Below, in pieces: positions 34,286 through 46,825 of a stretch of DNA of 64,000 nt. The position numbers and the translations under genes are program-made. The stretch is from assembly GCA_028752905.1 (NCBI GenBank), contig JAQNBH010000067.1:496001-560000 (forward strand). Reading direction: 5' to 3'. The notes beneath the pieces were generated by a model, which saw nothing but the letters and a program-made list of their open reading frames with translations, had not been told where the DNA came from and searched no databases. This stretch comes from Cladorhizidae sp. MBARI D1340-BT2 (Eukaryota; Porifera; Demospongiae; Poecilosclerida; Cladorhizidae). The stretch's first letter is position 1. The number at the start of each line of letters is the position of its first letter.

Positions 34286-36739
34286 AGAATGACTGGCTCT
34301 GACTAGTTGTTTTTTTTTCCTTCAGAAGGACTTTTTTTAATGTCGGCTGAAAATTGTCGAACAAGTTTGAGCATCAATTGTCTCCTGTAAGCAATTGAGG
34401 CCCGTCCACTCTGTAGGCTTGGTTGTTGTCATATGGCGGCTTCTACACAACCCGCTGTGCAATTGATGGCAAGACATTCATTGGCAATATACTCAACAAC
34501 CAAAGGCAAGACATGCATTGGTAGTAACCTCAACACCTAAAGCGCATAATGAGATGCGATGGCCCAATGTTCCTTTCTTTTCCATTGTAGATTAAACTGC
34601 AGGGAGTTTGGTTTGCTAACCTGTAGCACATTAAGTGAGTATGGTAGCAATTTCCACGATGATTGTTGGTGTTTGTAGTTCCATTGAATGTGATGAAGAA
34701 AAGTGCAATTGTATAAAATGCTTACCTGCATGGTCGACGTTTCCAATCTCGCAATTTCTGAAGATAAAGCTCTGTAAAAAAAATTCCTGTAATTGGACGA
34801 GCTTCACATATGGTCCTCTGGTACCTTTGAGATGTGCTTGTGTGCTATCTGTAACCCACATTCTACCACTTCTTCCAACCGTATATCCACTACGTAGATG
34901 CAAGGAATGGATGTTAGTGTTCTTACTAAAGTGCAAGGACTAGTCCATGCGATCATAACTGAATGCAACCCTTCTTTCAGAGCATTTAATCATCGATAGC
35001 AGTGCAATGTCAGCAGTGCTACAGGCATCATTGCCACTCATTGCTAGGTGCTGATATTAGTTGTGGCCCCATTGAATTCAAGGTCGTAAGAAGACATGAT
35101 TTTTATGCCTTTTTGGCTTTAGTCTCTCAAAGGACTATCCTAGCTAATGCTATGTAATTGTAAGGCTTCTGGGAATTGGCTTGACCAGCATCCTGAATTC
35201 TCCCCAATATGTTGTGTGCACAGCATCCAGATGTTTGTGTGAGTTGTATGACATAATTGCATGAACAGTATTGAGCTGTGCAATGGTGATTGTGTGAATG
35301 TCATAGTTAGTCTATGGAGTGCTATAGAAGATACAATGAGCCCGAACAAATCATTCCATCGATTCATTATTCATTCATACCCTCCCTCCTCCTCCTTAAA
35401 TTTATTTTTTGTTTGTTATTATTGTACATCTTGCCCAAAGTTATTCTACACTGCTACAATTTCAAGTTATTGTACACGGCTACATCTTTACCCAAGCGAG
35501 AACAATTGTGCCTGGCTTTTATCAAGGAGTATTACTTGTGACTTAGCCGTGTTTCTCAAATCTCTGGAAGTCGGGGATAAGGAGTTATGCAAATGCCAAC
35601 TGAATATAACATTGGAGTGATTTAAAAAAACAATAAAAATATATACATATGCAAAGAAATAATGTCTAACAACATAAGCTTGCTGCTGCAGCAGTCTTCT
35701 CTTTTTATTGCTGTTCTCTCTCTTTCTCGGGGAAAAATGGCGTTAAAAAAAAAATCTGTCTATATTCATTTTTTCTTGTATATATATATATATTTTTTTT
35801 TGCCCAGTATGTGAACACTGTTATTGTATTTTATATTTTGTTGTGCGTTTTTATGCGTAGCAAGTATTATTATTGTTCATTTTTTTGGTTGTACATCATT
35901 TTCACCTCTCACAATGTCATTGTTGCGTTCCGTCAAGAAAAAAAGGAAATGCTTATTTACCAGGATGGAATGTTGGTATTAGAAAAATTAAGGAAAGTTG
36001 AAGCTCACTGGAATGATCCACAAGTCATCTTGCATCAAGATGAGACGGTGTGCTTAAGCAATTCATCAGCTTGTATTGAGATCAGGCGTCCAATGACATT
36101 AAATGGATGTATAATAGCCTTCTCTCTATGAAGCTATACCTGGTGGCAAACAATGCCTTGAAGATACTGATAACCAGCCAATGAAGCAACTTGAACTATG
36201 AAGGATGAAAAGTACAGATAATATATCTTCCATCTAATATCCAGTGGAAGTTGTTTATACTTTGTACGTCTAACACTGTCCATCATATTGAAGATGCTGG
36301 AGGACATGACTTCTGACAGTTCCAACCATTAAATTCAAATTAATGTCCTCATTCATTTCTACCTGTCCAAACTGAAGCTGTGCTGGATATATTTTCCCTA
36401 GGTTTCGTTTGTACTTTTTCTTATTTCAATAGATTACACTCAAAATGAAGTTGGTTTTATAGATAATAATAACTCATCATGTTAACATGATACACTTAAC
36501 TTTCAGTTAACTTGTTGCTTAATGCTTCACATATTGTTATAGGGTGATGTTACTTTTTGTTTGTTATCTTCTACTTGTCACTATTTGGAATCCTGTCACT
36601 GTTTATCTATTTGTGTGCATCAAAAACAAGTTATTAGTCTCCATTTTTGTGCATAGCAGTTGCGAAATTATTACTTGGAATTATCAGATTCATATGTACC
36701 TTGCACTTTAGAATTTTAATAGTGTTTAGTGTTCTCTTT
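34286..36739. other. Unassigned stretch
   Basis: Frames of about 100 residues occur on both strands (34,631-34,943; 35,811-36,131). None has a domain I recognise. The plus-strand frame ending at 36,131 contains WNDPQVILHQDETVCLSN. AT-rich runs occur at 35,740-35,800. Confidence 0.3.
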
Positions 36740-37080
36740 TTGGTTGTAATTTTTGTACGTAGCAGTCACCCTGTCATTACTTGAAATTGTCAGTTTCATA
36801 TGTACCTTTAAAATTTTAATAATTTGTGTTATCTTTTTTATTGTACGCGCAGTCTCCCTGTCATTACTTGAAATTGTCAGTTTCATATGTACCTTTAAAA
36901 TTTTAATAATTTGTGTTATCTTTTTTATTGTACGCGCAGTCTCCCTGTCATTACTTGAAATTGTCAGTTTTATATGTACCTTTAAAATTTTAATAATTTG
37001 TGTTATCTTTTTTATTGTACGCACAGTCTCCCTGTCATTACTTGGAACTGTTAGTTTCATATGTATCCTGCACTTGATAA
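36740..37080 (+). repeat. 87-bp tandem repeat, about four copies
   Basis: Units with GTCTCCCTGTCATTACTTG restart at about 36,844, 36,931 and 37,018. Since 87 is a multiple of three, the repeat creates long open frames on both strands (29-residue hydrophobic or Lys/Thr-rich units). These are most likely by-products. Confidence 0.9.
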
Positions 37081-37189
37081 TTTTAATACTTTGTGTTTTC
37101 TTATTTGTTCAGACGATCAATCAAACGATCAATCAAAAAAAAATTTGTTTTAATTACCGCATATTGTGTTCCTTGCCGAAGAAATGAAG

Positions 37190-39771
37190 ATAACTTTGGA
37201 CACATTTTATGGAACAAATATATTTTCTGATGTTCGGGAACTGATGAAGATGAAGATCAACCTCTGTTTCGCCAAATTCCTATAGTTTGAGCCAATGTAG
37301 TTTTTTCAGTGATCATAAGCTGAAGAAGTAAATTATGTTCGGACAAACTATTCCTCTTTCCAATGGATCACTCCACCAGACATATGGATCAAGTCAAACT
37401 TTAACAGTAAATGAGTTCTCCCAATAAACACTGAATAAAATATGAGTATAACTCGACATAGTGGGCATTTTTTATTTTTACAGCAGTTTTTCTCCCCTTT
37501 AAAAAATTGTTCTTGTAATTTATTATTGATTCATCCTCTATATCACTCCAAGTCTTCATTACTCATTGTATTGGAAATAGTTTCTCTGTAGCTACTAGTC
37601 ATTTTCATAATTACCTTGACCGGTGAGAACTTTATTGTGTTCTTCAACCTTCTCTGTTTTAATAAACCGCAATGTGAGAGAGATTGGTGTTACGACTTCA
37701 ATATCCATACAAACATCTTGAGTGTGGTTCGTTTTGAGATGTGGTATTACTTCTATACGTGGAATTATTGGCATATCGGGTTCTACTTGGTCCATGGTTG
37801 ATGCTATTTGTGCAAGAAGCACTGGTGCATCAGATGCAAGAAACCCGGACACATTTGGGAGATACCAGCCGTAAAACCCATGTAGGTGTATTACGGTCTG
37901 CAAACGAACGTTGATGCGCACAACTGTCAGCAAGTTTGCTGCCCGGATATGTAGCTGGGCTGTTTGTGGACGGGAATTCTGAGTCTGAGCACAGAGACAC
38001 AAGGCAAGTTGCGACATTGAGTTTGTGACTTGCCCTGACTGCACTTCCATCTTTTTGCGAGAAGTAGGTTGGCACGTCCGTCTCTCGCGTTGCAATTGTG
38101 TCATCAACCTTTGCAGAGGCACTCTGTTCAATTACAACGATCTCCATCGTGAAAGACATGTCGTTGGTGACTGCGAAAACACACATGGTCCCAACAACAA
38201 ACTGGTTAAGTTTTCTGCCAAACTGCACTTTATGGTTAATGTAGCATCGGAATACATATCGTGTTCTTTGCTGCAACAGGTTTCTAAGAGCTTGGCAGGA
38301 TGAAACACGTGTTCTTGATTTTATTAGCAGCATTGGCCATTGTGCAAAGGACCTGGACATCACAGAAAGACCAAAGTAATGGCAGCTCTGTACCAGGAGA
38401 ACAAACTAATTGATTTGGACATAGCAGGCTAGTGGGGCAGTGGGAAGATAGGGTAGCCTCAAATGGACCCAAAGATGTTCAAAGACTAGTATTTTCCAAG
38501 CATCGAATGGTAGTCGGTTGGATTGTCAGGCACTTTGTAGATGTGGTGTTTATGGCTAGGAGTTTGGTGTATTTCGATGACAGCAATCTCGCCAGCATAA
38601 AGGATCTGACGAAGATTCTGAGCGCCATTCCTTCTGCGTCTCTCTGCAACACGTTTGCCATAGACGACAGAACGAACATTCATCAAAGAAGCCACGCAAT
38701 GGGATACTCATTCCACCATATCGAGGAGAGGAGCTAATGCACGACTATGCCAGTAACGCTGAAGCATCCCACGACAGGTGCTTGGCAGTTTTTCTAGAGT
38801 GGATGGAGTGAGGAAGAGACAGAGAGTAAATGGGCGATTTTCGATGCATACTCATCGCACTTCGAGACAGGAAACATGAGCAAATTATGGAACTACAACC
38901 TGCAGCATGCGAGAGAACATCCCATTATGATATGAGGGATGGATACTTTTCACAAGGTGCAGGGCCCCCAAAAAATTGCGCTAATGATAATAAAGCATCC
39001 CACTGCTGTACCATGAATACAGAATTGGACGAAATGGTGCCTCGTTTGGCTCAGTGCGTAAGTCTGAGCTTCTGGCATTATCCCGTAGAAGAAACGTTCC
39101 TACAACCCTGAATATGCTGGGATCACGTGCAGATGCCAAATGGGTATTACGGGACAACCTGGACAACGTGGACAAAGTCCAATATCCGAATCAAGTGGCT
39201 CTGACTTACCTCCCAAGACACCCCCTGCCATCGACTCTTGCGAAATCAGAGCTGGTGGGAGACTCTGTGTATGCAAGCGGGCAAGTCCAAGGAACTCAAG
39301 AATCCGTCGACAGACAGACTCCAACAACCAAAGTTGAAAATGAATGCGACCTTACATCCCCCACAAGGGCCTTGAAAGAGAGGTTCACAAGGAAGATCAT
39401 AAGCTGCAAGAAAAACAGATACTGTCAGTACTGACAGAATTGTGAAGAGAACGCAGTGGGAAGTAAATGAATCCGGACAATGTTTGTGTGTGCGAGTTTG
39501 CCGTGCCAGGCGACAAAGATGACCAGCCTATGGACATCTTGCCACCCTTGGAAAGGACACAACCGACGAGTTGCCTCTGGATGTAGTCAGAAGGTTACAT
39601 GGAAAGGTTCTATACTCCTAATGGGGGGGCGCCCTGAAGGTTTACTGGCAAGACACCTCCTTATAACAGTTACACTGAGATCTGCTCATGTTCAGTAATA
39701 CAGAAATGTTCAGTTATACCGAGGGGAGTATAGCTAAGAACGAGTTTGACAACAATCTTCTAAGACCCCCC
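37190..39771. other. Unassigned stretch with overlapping long frames
   Basis: Minus-strand frames at 37,595-38,131 (178 residues) and 37,830-38,363 (177 residues) overlap, and plus-strand frames lie at 38,432-38,737 and 39,054-39,434. The codon pattern does not single out one strand and I recognise no family. A decayed gene is possible. Confidence 0.25.
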
Positions 39772-41445
39772 TTAACCGATTGCACGCCGTATTCCTAGTA
39801 GCCGCGGGCAAATTATTCATGAATTAACGAGGTATTTTACTTATTATTTTTATATCTTCCGTTCTGCAGGGACTCCACCCATGAAACTTGGGTCATATTC
39901 AGCCACATGATAGCTCTACTTCCTGTAAAAAAATCGAGCCTTCCTTACCAACTGGGCAGAACTAACCAGCATTATAAAACCTTGTCATCTTCTTGGGGGT
40001 GAATATTTTCATATTTTCACACTATTATACACACATTATAATGCCAACACAAGATGGAGCATCTATTTACAAACCCTCTACGAGCTGCAAAGCCAGTGGG
40101 TTGTTTTCCCCATCAAAATGCTAACACATAATACGTAATACAAAAAACAAATTATAAGAGAGTGAAAATGCCAACACATACTAGAATAAAACCATAATAT
40201 AAAACACAATTATGTAAGGGAGTGTCTTGGGTAGAGCTCCGGTCTTGCTGTCACGGGTAGAGTAGAACTTGCTCAGTCTTGGGTATAGCTTGCTTGGTCT
40301 CCGGCATGATATTTCACCATGTTTTTATTCTACACAAACATGAGATACCAGGATAAGAATAACACTTGAATACTGGAGAGACGAGAGAAGTAGACGAAGG
40401 GACAGTGAACGAGAGAAGTAGACGAAGGGGCAGGGAACAAGAGAGAAGTAGACGAAGGAGCAGGGAACAAGAGAGAAGCACAGAAAGGAGCAGGGGGTGC
40501 ATAAACATTACTGATAGTCCACCAAGGTATGGTATTTACGAAAACAGTCACGGCCTGTTGATCCACCACACAAAGGAACCTTACAAAAACAACACTGGGA
40601 CCTTGCCTCATGCCTGTAACCTTTACTAATGCAAACTACACAGCGCTTCTTTGCACAGCACTGTGGGAAATGACCTAGTTTTAAATTGAGGCGATCTAGC
40701 TGACTATTTGCCCGACTACAACGTTGACCTGCACGCTGCCGAGAAGAGAAAGAACCAATCAAAGATTTAGCTAGAACAATCCTAGCTTCTAGATAATTAC
40801 CCTTCCTTACTGATATTGGAGCTCGGACAGAAGAAAACAAAATAAATGAATTCAATAAACAAGCTTCTATCAAATACGAAAAAACCCTTTTCCACCATCT
40901 CCTAGACTTTCTACCCAAATTATAGTAGCCTATTCTCTGATCTGCTCTGTCCACACCTCTCATGAATGACTGATAATCAGGCAAACATGGGGGACATGGC
41001 AGATCCTCTCTAGAACCATCAATTTTGCGCCTTTTTACAGTAGGAGGTACTAAATTATTTTCCGCGGGATGTATATTAGTTATCATGTAGATTGACTGTT
41101 TATCTACCCAAACTAAAGCCAGGAGTGCACCATTAGACCTATAATCATAATAACCTCTATTTCTAATCGAAGCTTTTGTTACTAAATCTGGAGGAAAGTT
41201 CCTCCTAGTATACCTAGCTGTACCACATGCACCAAAGCCTTTACTTGTAAGCGTTTGAAATAAATTAGGACTAGTATAATAATTGTCCATGTACACATGG
41301 AAGTTCTTATGTTCTAATCCTTCTAACAAATCTAAAACAACTCTACTACACAAACCAGTTTTATCAGCTACTTCCACGTTCTTACCTGTATAAATCTGCA
41401 ACCGATAAATGTACCCATTCCTAGCATCACCAAGGACAAACGCTT
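39772..41445 (-). mobile_element. piggyBac-2 second copy, 5' truncated
   Basis: TTAA at 39,772-39,775 is followed by the terminus CCGATTGCACGCCGTATTCC, as in the copy at 23,899. Similarity runs to about 41,445 and then ends abruptly inside the transposase frame, where piggyBac-3 sequence begins. It keeps the 3' half of the gene. Confidence 0.85.
40508..41401 (-). CDS. piggyBac-2 transposase, C-terminal two-thirds (intact frame)
   Basis: This is a clean frame of 297 residues from IYTGKNVEVADK through the second and third catalytic aspartates (YMDNYYTSPNL; GVDRADQR) to the C-terminal Cys-rich domain (CCAKKRCVVC; CCFCKVPLCGG; stop after VDYQ). It lacks the frameshifts of the copy at 24,627. The first catalytic Asp and everything before it are missing, so it cannot act alone. 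Confidence 0.85.
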   Translation of the reverse strand: MQIYTGKNVEVADKTGLCSRVVLDLLEGLEHKNFHVYMDNYYTSPNLFQTLTSKGFGACGTARYTRRNFPPDLVTKASIRNRGYYDYRSNGALLALVWVDKQSIYMITNIHPAENNLVPPTVKRRKIDGSREDLPCPPCLPDYQSFMRGVDRADQRIGYYNLGRKSRRWWKRVFSYLIEACLLNSFILFSSVRAPISVRKGNYLEARIVLAKSLIGSFSSRQRAGQRCSRANSQLDRLNLKLGHFPQCCAKKRCVVCISKGYRHEARSQCCFCKVPLCGGSTGRDCFRKYHTLVDYQ

Positions 41446-43546
41446 GGTTGAGTATTGTTTTAAATGAAGGCGTTTGTTATAGCCACATCGATCAGAAAGT
41501 AAAAGATGTATTTGTAGACCTTTCTGCTTTTCACCCTGCACCTATAATATCCTCTGATCTGATCCCCTCTGTCCACGCCTCCCATGCATTTATTGTAGGA
41601 CTGTATAGCTAAGGGGCAGCTTATTTCCTCTCTGCAGCCATTGTTTGTATGCTGAATGACTGAGGTGATGCTCTTGGGGTCGCTGTTGGTGTACATAATC
41701 ATGACGATTTTTCGGTCCTGCCATGCATTTGCACACACTTTTCCACATTGCGTGGTTAGTGACTGGCCCCTAAAAATGTTTAGAAGTTCATATAATGTAT
41801 ATCTCATAGTTGTGGTAAATAACATGCATGAACTGATATACAACCCCAAAATGTTTGTGACATAACACTAACTTGTGTTTATCTAGTGCAATTTTACCTT
41901 TTCTTGAATTTGGCTTTCTTCAGCTCCTCGGGGAAACCACGCCTGTCTTTCCTGGCTGTCCCACATCCATAACTCCCTCTCCTCTCCAAATCAACCAACA
42001 GACTATGCGAGGTAAAAAAGCTGTCAAAGTACACGTGGTGCCACTTGCCCTGTAGGTCCTCAGTTAGGTCCTTGACCACTCTTGCCCCCAAGTGGTGCTC
42101 AACTGCACCTTTCTTTTTCCCTGTGTAAATCTCGAACTGTGTGAAAAAACCGTTTCGGCTATCAGCCCGAACCCACACCTTGATTCCTCTTTTGATGGGT
42201 TTCATTGGCATGTATTGCTTCAGTGATGAATGACCTTGAAAGTTTATCATAGCCTCATCGATTGCAATGTCGCAGTTAGGCCTGTATATTGATGAAAATT
42301 TGTGTTGAAAATGGCTGACAAGAGGTCGGATTTTCCCCAGCCTGTTATAATTTTCACTGCCCCTTGGGGAAAGTGTACAATTGTCTACAAAATGTAGAAA
42401 CCTTGTAATTGTCCTGGACCTATCCCTGGATATTCTTTGGGATATCGGTTTGTAATTGTGGATGGGGTCCCTCTTCCAATAGTCGTCTGTGGATGGCTGG
42501 TGATTAATTCTAAGGATGCTGAAGCCTATGAATGCTCGTATATCATCCTCTGTAATTTCTTTCCAAGAAACATAGGCTTCAGCACCGATGACTTCTTCAG
42601 CATACTTATTTGTTTGATCCACTATCTCTTCCACTATGTTAGGTGTTAAAAAAAGTTCAAATACCTCCAGTGGTGATTCCGGTATAGGAACTGTAGGTCC
42701 TACGGAATATGTGAATGGATGAATTGTAGGTGTCACTAGGTTTGGTGACCAAACTGGAGGCAATGTCTGTGTGGAAGAGACAGTGGGCAAGGCTGAGCAG
42801 GTGGCAGTGGAAGGAATGAAAGAGGGTGATGGTTGGATTTGTTGTTGAGTTGGTATAATTTTGAGTTGGGGCTGGGGTGTGTAAGTAGGTGTGGTTGATA
42901 CTGATGTAGGTCGAGGCAGGAGTGTGGAAGTCATTGTGGTCAATACTGATGTGGTTTGAGGCTGGGGTGTGGTTGATACTGAAGTAGATATGGAAGTGCA
43001 TGTTGTCGATATCGATACTGGTAAAAGGTGGCAGGTAGCAGTAGTGTTTGCAGAGTCTGATGTGTCTTTTACTGAGATGGGTGTGGTAAAAGCGGCATTC
43101 AAATGTACTTGGGTCGATGGGTTGGGTAAAGGTGTCTTGTGTAATGCGGCAGGTATCGCGAAGGAGTGAGCATCTTCCTCTTCCATGTCTAAATATATTA
43201 TACAATATATATATTTTTTATATATATATTTTATTATATTATTCAACATTTGTTCACTAAAATTTCCTTGCCTTCCTGCAGGCCTTCAAATTCCTCATCA
43301 CTTCCATCTGCAAATGGCTCATCCAAGTCCCCATCTCCATCCAATGCCTTGAGGACCTCCTCCAAAGACAAACATTATCTTTTTGCCATTATAATTATCC
43401 TATTTTTAATATGTATATATAAGTCATAACTGTTTTCAAGTTTTCTAAAAAAATGTTATAGTAAGTCCTATATAATAAAGGCACTATCATGAACTTACAG
43501 TGTTATTAGAGCAGTATCGCAGCAATGGATCCTTCGTAAAGAGTTA
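41446..43546 (-). mobile_element. piggyBac-3, fused to the piggyBac-2 copy
   Basis: A distinct piggyBac family. A possible 5' terminus, read inward as CTCTTTACGAAGGATCC, begins at TTAA (about 43,543-43,546). The 3' end is lost at about 41,445, where the sequence switches to piggyBac-2 within the coding region of both. No target duplication pair can be assigned. Confidence 0.6.
41460..43366 (-). pseudogene. piggyBac-3 transposase with introns, 3' truncated
   Basis: A likely first exon at about 43,366-43,262 encodes LEEVLKALDGDGDLDEPFAD. A Thr/Ser/Pro-rich low-complexity linker follows (about 43,100-42,700), then the core. Catalytic aspartates occur in IAIDEAMINFQGH, YFDSFFTSHSL and GGVDRGDQIRG. 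A 128-bp GT-AG intron at 41,770-41,897 separates KFKK from GQSLTTQCG, consistent with phase. The frame ends with FLIDVAITNAFI at the fusion point, so the C-terminal Cys-rich domain is missing. Confidence 0.82.
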
Positions 43547-43660
43547 AGACAGCTAGCCGATCGCGCGAATAAAAATGCGGCTTGGTATGGCGCCAATTGG
43601 CGTCAACCGCCGTTCAGAGCACGCACGGGCGTGACGCTAATTGACATTAATCGACCCTTA

Positions 43661-44541
43661 AAAAAAAAACTTGTCATAACTATTGAATGCTTAATCCATT
43701 TCCAAAGATTATGGTCTCAAAATGTAGCTCATTCTAGGTGCTTTCCAATGACATAAGAATAATGGTGTTGCAATAATAATGGTGTTGCAATAAACTAGGA
43801 CTGAAACATGGGAAAAACCACAAAGGTCCTTTAAAATGTTTAGATGCGCTCCTGTACCCGAACCACAGGTCTTCAACACTTGCTATTTATGTGATATTAG
43901 AGTGATCACAAATACGTGTTTTGAATAGTTTGATATTTTTTTATTTATTACCCCCAACACCCCCAATTTCATTTTTATGAATCAGACTGACTATATCTCA
44001 TCAGAAAATTACTGGATTGGTTATAAATGTATTGAAAACGAGGATTAATGCAAGCGCTTTCATAATATATAAAAATTATTTACTACAGACAAAAATTGAA
44101 TGAGTTACATGGTATCATGTGATGTCACTACATGAAAATTACATTTCATAATAAATCTGTTTGAAAAGTACAACAATAAAATAACATGAAAATATTGATG
44201 AAAGAGTTATTTTATGATAAATTGACTATATGAATTTCAGTTTGGGGTTCAGCACTGTAAGTACAGCACTGTTTGGGGACATCACCCCAAACAGAACACA
44301 ACAGACAACAGACTGTGTTGTGAGTAAGATTTGCCAGTCACTGGAGGGGGCAAATCTAGAGCTGCAGACAATGTGGCAAGTCCTGTCCTCCCCTTTCCCG
44401 CTCCGAACACTGATTTGCTGTTCAAACCCTTAGCCTCACTGCTGCATGGATCAGTAATGTTATACTTCCAGCTACACCCATTACAGTCCAGAGACAACAT
44501 TGTGACTAACCCTCTTCGGTTACCTACACCTTCAGAAAGAC
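43661..44541 (-). repeat. Mutator-like 3' end and terminal region, copy 2
   Basis: It matches 22,461-23,400 in direct orientation. The coding tail (44,541-44,330, minus strand) again gives RRGLVTMLSLDCNGC and GKGRTGLATLSAALDLPPPV. It stops exactly at the inner edge of the right palindrome arm. Confidence 0.8.
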
Positions 44542-44639
44542 TGGACACTTTTTTTTTGGTTATTTGTTGTTGTCTTGTTTCTATTTCTAGTTTTTGTTGA
44601 GTCATTATTATTATTATTATGTTATTATGTAGAAAAAAC

Positions 44640-44770
44640 AACTATTCCTGATGAAGACTAGAGCATCTAGTCGAAACATCGATTGAATAAAATTTGAAGT
44701 TGATTATTGAGAAGGTGATTTTAGTCGATTGAGAATTCATTGAGGTTATTATAATTATTATATCTATAAT
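44640..44770 (+). repeat. Hammerhead-like repeat, right arm inner copy
   Basis: Positions 44,647-44,680 read CCTGATGAAGACTAGAGCAT and then TCTAGTCGAAAC. The stretch GACTAGA-GCA-TCTAGTC forms a perfect 7-bp stem between the CTGATGA and GAAA blocks. It mirrors 13,421-13,454. Confidence 0.45.
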
Positions 44771-44839
44771 TAAGTTGGTAAAAATAAAGTAAAGTAAAGA
44801 TTGGAGGGAAGGGATAAAAAATTGTCCAAAAGTCGATCT

Positions 44840-45010
44840 GACTAATGGTATATACATTGACCACAGCATCAACAGCATTCTCCCTCTGAATGGCCACAGA
44901 GAGCCTCTGCAGGTGGAATTGGAACAATAATGGGACCTTGATAAAGGCAAGAGTTTGGTGGCCCAAAGCTCCTGAAGTGTCAACTGTCACAGGAACAAAC
45001 TGGTATATAT
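44840..45010 (-). pseudogene. Unidentified conserved coding fragment (right arm)
   Basis: The minus-strand frame reads PVTVDTSGALGHQTLAFIKV followed by FHLQRLSVAIQRENAVDAVV. It is the less damaged mirror of 13,130-13,380. It is possibly the tail of a retroelement polyprotein. Confidence 0.3.
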
Positions 45011-45699
45011 ATAGGATGATCTTTGCATTGGGTGGATTTCAGTCATTATAATTATTATTAAAAATAAATAACGAGCAAAAACAAATATTAGATGAAACAA
45101 ATATACACACAAACAAATAACTAATGACACGGATAGTCACTGGACAAGGTAAGCAATGGATTTCACTTCACTAGTTCTCTGACGAATCTTGTGACAAAGT
45201 CTTTGATGTAATCCGTTGAATTAAGTCCAATGACCACCATGGTCTCTATGGTAACTGTGACAAAGTAGTGGTTATAGTCCAAACATGTAAGTGGCCAGCT
45301 TTCCTCTGCTGCATATACTGCACCTGCACAGCTGGTACATAGCAAAACCACGATATTAGGAGACGTTGTCCCATGCTAGCTTGCGATGTTTCTAAGATTA
45401 CCCCATTTGGCCTTTTGCCATCCTATATGTGGAGAATAGATTATTCCAACCTCTTTGGGATCCCAGAAAATGACAGGCATGATTTAGGATGTCACTTATA
45501 GCAAGGGGTGGGCATCGCTGGAGTTTGTCAGGTCCTTAAGATGCCGAGTCTGCAAATCATCTGATGACTTCCTTACACAAATTTGATTTCTTAAAACACA
45601 TGTTCCGTAAGAGGAGATTAGAGAGAGAAACTAGGTGGAGGTATGGAGGACCCTGAAGGAAATGAAGGACGTTTCATCTTGAGCACAATAGGCCTCACA

Positions 45700-46130
45700 T
45701 CACTCTGAAAGGGTGTTCTCCGAACAAGCCAGTTTTTGGATTGCATGTATCTTTACCGAGGGACGTACGATTACATCTTCGCCTTGGATAGTGATGATTT
45801 CTTCAACCCAAGTATACCTGACGAGACAAAACTACATTAAGACTACTGCTTCACAAAACTATTTGTTTCATGTGCATTCAGAAGGTTGTTTTATTATCCT
45901 GGAGTGATTGAAATGGCAGAAAAAGTAGGGGAAGATGGTAACGTCATCAAATGCTCGAAGACTCATAAGGGAGTGGATGAGCAGAATAATCTCAAGTCCG
46001 TGCATCCATGAAGGCCATTGCGGAGTTTTTATTTCATGATGCCACATGCAAGAGATATTTGCTGCCAGGATATGGAATTGAACCCAAGATATATATATAT
46101 AGCATTCATGGCTCATAATAGATTGCATGT
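45700..46130 (+). pseudogene. Possible GT92-like glycosyltransferase fragment (right arm)
   Basis: Plus-strand frames give YRGTYDYIFALDSDDFFNPS, then FRRLFYYPGVIEMAEKVGED. The mirror copy at 12,013-12,430 is intact over a different part. Frameshifts near 45,845 and 46,005 break this one. Confidence 0.3.
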
Positions 46131-46339
46131 GGATGCAAGTCGTGCTAAGTTCTTCTAGCACTTAAATTCATCAAACTTAAATTCATCAAAAATAAAAACA
46201 CAAATTATAATATTTTATACTTTATTTTTTTCAGTTGGTATTTTGTTTTCATCATAATTATTGTGCAAGTGTATCTCATGATCTTCATCATTTTGACTTT
46301 CAATACCAAGATTACATATTGTGAATGTTGTGAATTTGA

Positions 46340-46550
46340 TTTGTAGTGTAGAGGGAGAGAGGCAGAGGGAGAGAGAAATGAGAGGGAGATGGAGAGAGAT
46401 CAGAAGAAGAGAGATGAGTGGAGATAAAGGAAAGGGAGAGAAAGGAGCAGTAGAGAGAGTAGAGGGAGAGAAATGGGAGAGAAAGATGAGGAGGATAGGG
46501 GAGAGGGAGAGAAAGGAGTGTTAGAGAGAGAAGAGGGAGAAAGGAGAGGG
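46340..46550. repeat. G/A-rich microsatellite
   Basis: A GAGAGG-type purine tract; the open frame across it is low complexity. It mirrors the C/T tract at 11,680-11,810 but is longer. Confidence 0.9.
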
Positions 46551-46825
46551 AAGTAGTTATGGATAGACATAATGTACGTAGAATATACTATATACTATGC
46601 TTGTATTAAAACTTATTCACTAGGCCAAAATGGATCAACTCACTGGAGAAGTGCTGTATTATGACTAATTGATCTGACAAAAGGGGTTACATACCCTCCA
46701 ACTGTCCCGGGAGCTCGGGACATTCCCGGATTTGCAATTGATAAAATGTTGTTTGTCCAGGAAATGCTGGATTATAATTGTTTGTACAATTTACAACTGG
46801 CTACAGCACTGTGAGACTAAGCTCC

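Noticed and set aside
36753..37187. 144-residue hydrophobic repeat protein
   Set aside because: The frame follows directly from the 87-bp tandem array and is open on the other strand as well.
46321..46524. Glu/Arg-rich 67-residue frame
   Set aside because: A by-product of the G/A microsatellite.
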